Assembly (NCBI RefSeq): GCF_000003815.2
Contig: NC_049980.1
Coordinates: 18,115,831 to 18,179,830, forward strand
DNA length: 64,000 nt
Direction: 5' to 3'
From: Branchiostoma floridae
Taxonomy: Eukaryota > Chordata > Leptocardii > Amphioxiformes > Branchiostomatidae
In this document: positions 57,664-64,000 of the stretch, piece by piece
How positions within the stretch are numbered: the first letter of the stretch is position 1
Layout of the letters: each line of letters starts with the position of its first letter
Made by a program: the position numbers and the translations under genes
Notes under the pieces: generated by a model
Database searches by the model: none
The model's input: the letters and a program-made list of their open reading frames with translations, nothing else
What the model was told of the DNA's origin: nothing

Positions 57664-60344
57664 CAAGTTCCAAGGCCCATGGGACCTTTGACTGGGCTCT
57701 TAACAGGTCATCACCCAGACAAATTACTCCCTGGTGTCAGGGAGAGTTCATCTTGATAAGGTGTGGCTAGTACATTATTAGTTAGCCTACAGTCAATTAA
57801 CACAATGAGTGGTTCAGAGCCTGGAATGATAAAGGTTGTGGAAATGTGTAGGAGGATGGGCTGAGTTGCAGATTCCAGGGGCATCATTTGGTGTTAATTT
57901 CCTGACAGACATGATGATCTATCACATTTGATTATTATCTTGGATATTGTTAAACTTCCAGGTCCCACCCTCAAGAATATCAACCGTTAAGTTGAAAAAT
58001 CCATAGAGTTTTCTACACAAGTTGTCCCATTTTATCCTAATACCTATATTCGGTGAATAATTGTAAGTGTCAAAAGATTCAGCAGGTACTCTCCTGAAGA
58101 AGTGTTTGATCTTTTGAGGCAGGCAAGACAATCTTACACTGTCCAGGAGAGCAATGCATTTTATGACATCAAAGGATCTCTTTATAGGAGTTTCTTCTGG
58201 CAGTATGAATCTAATTTACTATTGAAACAATGGATTTACTTTCTGTCCATCTGTAGGGTTATCTGGTAATCTGAACTCAGGATTGCTTCTGTCCAGCTTT
58301 GTTGCACAAACAGTGCACAAGCTCTGTGGTTTTGCTGTATCAATCTTCAAAACTTAATACTTTGCAAAGAAACAAAGGCCCAACTTAAGATACAAAGTCT
58401 AATTAAGTTTGCAACTTTAACACCATCATGCTTGGATATAAACACTATGTGTTCTCAGTATCAATATACTCTGTCGGCATATCAAAGGGTTGATTTTTGT
58501 CAAATAATCATTACTTAATTGATTTGCCTGCATTGACATCCTGGAGACAACTGTATGTGGATGAAAAAGTCTTCTGACAGTTTACACAACAATCCAGGGA
58601 GAAAATCAAAATGGCTGTGGTGAATTAGTCCAAAAATGTTTCTGTTATGGCCGTGTAGATTTTATGGCTGCCCTCTCATGGAGATGCAAAGTTTTTAAGG
58701 TGGAAAGCAAACAATGCTAAGCTGAAAAACACTTGCTCTTTAGTGTGCATATATGCTTTACCTCCGGCGGGTGGAATTTTGTAGCATGACTCATGGATAT
58801 TAATCTCAAAGTTCAAGAAGATGGAAAAGTCATCAGCAAACATAATTCAGTTGATTTGCTTACGTGCCAATGGGCATGAACAAACACTAGGCTGCAAGAG
58901 AGAGTCAACAGGGATAAACACTTCAGATGCTATTACTTCGTGCAGAAAGAATTTTGCTGACCTGTGTGAACAAGCCACAAAGGGTTAAAAGATTCCAAAC
59001 CGCCGGGCAGTAAACACAGTTGTGGCGTAACGGGCTCACGGCCCAGACACGTACATTTTCACATGTCTGCCAGCCTGGTTGTTTTTCCAGAGTAATTCTG
59101 TGTTATACAACAAGGCGAGACAACAACTGTGAGAAAGAGAACAGATATCTTAACATGGCAAATATTTGTCAGCACATACACTGCCACACCAGCTGTTGTT
59201 ATAAGGAAAACATCCTGAATGCACACCTGGATTCTCTTTACATAATGCTCCAAAACTCTTACACACTTAGTACAGTAAGTCCTACCCAACAACAGCCCTG
59301 TTTGTATGTATATCTTTATGGATCAGCTTAGATCAGGTGGTAGCATAGACCTTTTATTTAAGGTTTAGCCATATGACCTCCATTAGGCAAATGTTCCAGT
59401 GAGTTCACCAAATACCAGCATCGGGAGGTAGAGCACACTGTCTGGTGACAGTGTTTGCTCCGAGTATAAAATACAGGTGCTCATAGACAAACCCTATCAA
59501 TACAAACTGCCACGTCCAAACATGCTGATAAGGAAGGGTATTTGTCCCCAGATGTGTAATGTTAGACTTTGGGTTTAGAACTGAGGTAAGCACCTTATCT
59601 GCACTGATAAGATGTTTTTGTTTCCCCACTGCTTTACTAAAGGTATTAAAAGTCCTACCGGTCACCTGTAATTACGGAACCTCATTTATCCCTCTGAAGT
59701 TTGAACGCTAGGAAATAAAAGGTTGTAATCTGATGTAATCTTGAACAAAAAAGAGTCAGAGGTGCTGTTACTATGGAGATATAAAAGCCTGTTATTAAAG
59801 ACTGTTGTTTTGGCATAGTTTAGTAGTGAGCAAACAGGTAATAATCTAGAGGCACTCATCCCCCCTCCTTCCCAGGCAATGTAAACATTGGGCAAAGCCC
59901 CTTCAAATAATGATGGTGTGCTTGTTTGGCTGGTGTTTGAAATTCCAACCTGGGTCTATAAAGCACTTGCCAGGCACCCGCCTGACAACAAATAGCATGG
60001 GCAAACACTCAGGTGCCACAGACATCCAATTTCATTGCCTACCAGCTCCAAAACTCAGGAAAGGTAAATGGAGCTGAAAGGTTGGGTAATTGGCAAGTTT
60101 TTCTGGCCAGGTACACACAAGGGGGCAACATGCAAATATTGGACCAGGCTGGATTGCCCCACAAAGGGATGGGAAACATGACAAGGCAAACAGCTCAGAC
60201 AAACATGTTTGAAGAGTCATCAGGAGGGCAGAACAGTTGGGTAACCTGTCCTCAAAACACTCTCTGACCACTTTATAAAAAGAACATCCTCTTGGTATTT
60301 CCTTTAGTGCAAACTTTTTGGCAAAGGGGTATTTTGGATATTGC

Positions 60345-60734
60345 AAAAAAGCAGTTACTCAAGCAACTGGGTATGATTTTTACTGGAAACTGGTCAGACG
60401 TTTCAGATAGCATCCACTATCTTTGTCAGTGACACTGAAGAGATCTCTAGAAACTTGTTTTTATACCTAACTATTAGTACTTTCCAAGCAGAGGTTGATG
60501 GGGAAAATTATGGCATTTTTCTTATATGCCGTCCTTTTCTGCCAGCTACCCCACAGGATAGGTGACAGAAAAAGATGGCATATACATGTAAGAAAAAGGT
60601 CACCATTTTCCTCATTAAGTAACCTCTGCATGGAGAGTTAACTACTAGATCTCTTCAGAGTCACTCTTGAAAGATAGTGGATGCTATCTGAAACATCTGA
60701 CTGTTTTGAAAATCATTTGAGTAACTGCTTTTTG
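60345..60734. mobile_element. Outer foldback element interrupted by a second element
   Basis: Arms of about 100 bases at 60345-60450 and 60645-60734 are inverted copies: AAAAGCAGTTACTCAA, GTTTCAGATAGCATCCACT and TGAAGAGATCT all recur in complement. The space between the arms is occupied by the TCTCCAAGCAGAG-type element 60478-60640, so the outer element is either its older host or carries it as a fixed core. Confidence 0.65.
60478..60640. mobile_element. TCTCCAAGCAGAG-family element, subfamily D, nested
   Basis: It begins TACTTTCCAAGCAGAGGTT and ends with the near-inverted AACCTCTGCATGGAGAGTTA. Inner arms pair through TGCCATTTTTCTTATATGCC-like segments around GTCACC. The termini are diverged by one or two bases from the 35-38 kb copies. 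Confidence 0.65.
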
Positions 60735-62380
60735 GTGTATTTTATTATCTCTCATTCAACTAAAAGATTTTTTTTCACTTTAAATTAGAATTTCCTGCAC
60801 ATCCACACTTACATCTTATAGTAAACGGGTGGACTTTTGATGAAGAAAAAGTTGTCACAATAACAGAACTAGAAAACAGAGATGTTCTAATGTAGCATCC
60901 TTATGGAGGCCAGGTGTTTAACATCTAGTCTAGTTGTTAGTTATATCCCATGATTCCTTGAGTACTTACTGGCATCACATGACCAAGCAGATCCGTTGTT
61001 TACATTTGCATATCTACATAACTGTTTGTAGTTATGAATGTAGGAACCCAACATTTACATAGAAGGCAATATCATGTAAGACCCCAAACATCTGTTGGCC
61101 ATATAGTTGTGAAGGTTGACACTGCCATTGCAAACGAGAAGCCAACTTGTCAGTGTGATGGCGTCAGTGGCAGTTATGTTCAAACCTGTTTGAACCCTGC
61201 CAACAGTGCCAATATCCATCTAATCTGTGATAAGCATGTGCCAGAAGCAGAAAGAGGCTGATTCAACATTAACCCCCAGTCAATATTAACACACCAAACA
61301 CTGCCATGACATCAACAGTGTGATTAGGCACCAGTGCAAGAATAGCTAAGGGGCCATTAGGGAACTGTGGATGGGATGGGCAAATATGTACGTGTTGCTG
61401 TGCTAATAAGTCTATAAATATTCCACAGACCCGTTGCGTGGGTAGACTTGTTGAACACACCCTAAGCCAACAACAATTGTTCCTCTCTTTATTGTATAGA
61501 GCATCAAAAAGAAAATATTTAGTAGCTTTAGAAACAAATTTGTATAAAATATAGTTAAGAAAAGGTGCAGTGCCTTTCAAAGTTGGACGATGTTGAATGA
61601 TATTCTATTTAGTAGAATTGTTTGAATGTGCCAGTATTAAAAGCAGAAGATTGAGTGCTCTGAAGACATTTATGACACCATTGACTAGAGCGTACTGACG
61701 CCTAAAGAGGGAAATAGTGTGTGTGCTTGGAAGCCTAAGTATTTTGCGATCAAATGCAGCTATTTACCGGTTGACCTCTGGTAGTTTGGTCATAATTTTC
61801 CCACCTTCAGCTGTTGAAAAATGATACTCTGGATACTGGAGTGTCCAATCTTTGCTGACACACTTAAGAGGAAGAAATTGATAAAATGGGGAGCCTGAAA
61901 CGGGACACAGTTAGCACATTGGTAATGGGCTTCAAAGGAAGGAAGCCCTGGACCTGTAATGATGTTTAAATTACTGTCAAAATACTCTGACTCCTCAGGG
62001 ATATCTGCTTGTTAAAGAAGATATAAAGATATGCATAGAAGATTTTGACGTACCACTATGGGAATGAAACTGCAAACAACAAAGAATCTTTGGATTTTGA
62101 AAATTGAATAGAAAGAACTAGAAAAAGTGGGCACATGAGCAAAAGTGTCAATTTTATAAACATGTACATCATGTACATGTGATATGCTTTTTAAAACTGT
62201 ATGACTGCATGTGCAAGGTCTTGCAGTTTTCAACCAAACTGGTAGGGGGCTCTGTACAAGATTTAGCCAAAATTTCCATCCCTCTAATTTGTGCTTGTGC
62301 ACTGGTAAATTTTAATATCTCCAATCTTCTCCAGCATCCCCTATAATAAAAACAACATGTTATTAGACATCACTAGCTCA

Positions 62381-62484
62381 TTATCCAAACTTGTCATAGC
62401 TGCTGAGTTACTTTTGTCCTCTCCACAAATTGTTATTAGTGGAGAGGACAAAATAAAGCAGCTAAGTATGATAGTTTTGGATAA
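62381..62484. mobile_element. 104-base near-perfect foldback element
   Basis: The arms TTATCCAAACT..TAGCTGCT..TTTTGTCCTCTCCAC and their complement pair over about 45 bases with few mismatches, around a 13-base loop. No clear duplication flanks it. It is the second foldback in the otherwise repeat-poor right part. Confidence 0.6.
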
Positions 62485-63599
62485 CAGGCAAAGGCATCAT
62501 GCTTCATACATTTTCACATAATATCTCTCATCAGATTGTTAATGATTTTTCATAGCACTTGTACTAGAACTTCTGTATCCTTGCTTAAATACCTTGCATC
62601 TTCACATCCAGTATTAGTTTATTTTATTTTATTGTTCACAAATAGCCAGTTGTACCTACTGACCTCTACATGACCCTGAGTCCAAAGGTTGTATTGGAGG
62701 GAGCCATGACCACATGCACCAGACAAACATCTCCTCCATATATCTACCTAATCCAGTACACAACAGGCGAAACACTCAAACAGACCAGCTCTTATCTATC
62801 AAAAACAGGTACAAAGGACACAAATACCTGCTGACGGCTGATTTGCCTTATCAAGAGACAAACACAGGAAGGACCATTAGCCACAAACTGTTGGTGGTGT
62901 GGACGGGCCTGATTGGCAGAATCTAATCCACAAAACACATATTTGTGAAGAGTTAGGTCTTATCTGAAATAGTAATTCAATGTAGATTGAAGAATAATTG
63001 ACACTGCCTACATTTTATCAACTGTGCATAAAAGAGCTAACAGGTTGGTCATGTAGGTTTAATGAACATAATCATGAAGAATTAAGAAATCTGTACTGTA
63101 GTAATCTTCATGGTTAGCTCCTGTGGTAGGACAGAATCCCTTGGCTTGTGTATATTATGAGCTTAGGAAAGGGACTTGTGTTTTAAACAGAGCAGAACAG
63201 AACAGCAAGATTGGTAATGCCAGCCTTGTATGCGCCTTAGCCCGTTTTTGTTGTTGTAAATGGCCAGTGTCCAGAATCCTATTGATGCATGCTTGGCCTG
63301 ATTTCAGGTTTGCATCCCATTCTGGAGTGTTTAGGGTTTTAGGCAAACCCGATTTGTTGTCAGCCAACTGTGACCAATTGAAATTTAAATGACCCAGCTG
63401 TCACATGACCCCCTGGTGACCTATGGACCTGGCGTATCAGATGACAAATTACACAGCCACCATCACATTCCTCTCAATGGCCTTCTTAGATAGCATCTAA
63501 TTGCCAGCACATTCTGTGTCAACAGCGATTTATGTTTCATGTGTATACACCAGATAAGGGTGGGGAGGGGTTTATATAACCAGTAGCACTCTCCTGCTT

Positions 63600-63615
63600 G
63601 GGGATCAATATTTGG
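63600..63615 (+). repeat. GGGGATCAATATTTGG motif, second of two
   Basis: Partner of 57648-57663, 6 kb away in the same orientation. Confidence 0.35.
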
Positions 63616-64000
63616 ACTGGACCCACACAAAAGAAATTCAAGACAACAACCCCAACTTGTACAAGCTCTAAGTGCCATTATGAATTTATTGTGAAGCCCT
63701 CCTCTTGTTTACTGACAACATAGCTATTCATGGGACAGCAGGGACCCACAGTGACCCATGGTGTCAGGGTCAGTGCCTTGATGAGGCAAGTCCTCAGGGC
63801 GGAGGGAGGGGCATAGATAAAATCTTCAGACTTCACAGTAATCGTAGGTGAAGGCAGCTTTGCCATGCATGAGATGGTCTCAGTTATAGCTTGTAAGGTT
63901 GTTACAACTTTGATCAAGTATCAAGTTAAAGACAACATTTGTTGTTATAACCCCATCAGTAATCAGACATCATTGTAAAAGTGTCCTTTGTCATTTGCAT

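Larger units (their letters stand above)
51471..64000. other. 12.5 kb with no supported exon; long SMG5 intron or downstream non-coding DNA
   Basis: I checked both strands for the missing SMG5 coiled-coil and PIN exons and for other genes and found none. The open frames here are short and look random. Two foldback elements (60345-60734 and 62381-62484) and a CT microsatellite are the only repeats noticed. The sequence, especially 52.0-54.4 kb and 57-64 kb, is rich in motifs such as GATTAATCC, GTAAACA, CTTATCT and ACAAAG. It has few homopolymers, unlike the introns to the left. The texture resembles cis-regulatory DNA, but this is an impression, not a measurement. Confidence 0.5.

Noticed and set aside
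57051-57756. Short plus-strand ORFs around 57.1-57.8 kb as missing SMG5 exons
   Set aside because: The translations show neither the aspartates nor the conserved blocks of the SMG5 PIN domain, and splice phases do not fit exon 19.
1-64000. CRISPR arrays, operons, bacterial-type promoters
   Set aside because: The window is intron-rich animal DNA. No spaced direct-repeat array was seen, and the exact repeats present are simple repeats or short tandem duplications.

Overview
The window is animal genomic DNA. Genes are split into short exons with GT..AG introns of mostly 200-1000 bases, and the proteins are clear deuterostome orthologues. Abundant small foldback elements, including a family ending in TCTCCAAGCAGAG, and the frequent ACATGTAC motif fit a cephalochordate (Branchiostoma, amphioxus). 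That assignment is an inference; no species-specific marker was tested.

Layout. (1) 1-15927, minus strand: a secreted, cysteine-rich gel-forming mucin / von Willebrand factor family gene. I joined 32 coding exons in one frame (1435 codons). They encode a signal peptide, one sushi domain, a short linker, VWD-C8-TIL assemblies in the order D1-D2-D'-D3, then short Thr-rich segments alternating with Cys-rich modules. The gene runs off the left edge. A TATA box lies about 130 bases upstream of the ATG. (2) 15928-19965: intergenic, with a 712-base TA-flanked inverted-repeat element. (3) 19966-30188, minus strand: a complete NOMO (Nodal modulator) gene of 24 coding exons and 1219 residues, with a likely 5' UTR exon near 30541. 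(4) 30.7-38.6 kb: no recognised gene. It holds two weak small plus-strand ORFs with myristoylation-like starts and a cluster of TCTCCAAGCAGAG foldback elements. (5) 38671-39603, minus strand: an intronless 310-residue cholesterol 25-hydroxylase-like fatty acid hydroxylase. (6) 40470-51470, plus strand: SMG5, 19 exons and 888 codons, divergent from the hydroxylase. A short upstream ORF ends in an ATGA overlap with its start. The C-terminal PIN-domain exons are not in the window. (7) 51.5-64 kb: 12.5 kb with no supported exon, either the next SMG5 intron or an assembly join. Its unusually repeat-poor texture suggests regulatory DNA.

The genes do not form one pathway. NOMO is an ER membrane protein of the Nicalin/TMEM147 complex, the hydroxylase is an ER oxysterol-type enzyme, SMG5 acts in nonsense-mediated mRNA decay, and the mucin-like protein is secreted. 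The other main content is a rich set of non-autonomous DNA elements with readable terminal repeats and target duplications. No RNA genes or CRISPR arrays were seen, as expected for an animal genome.
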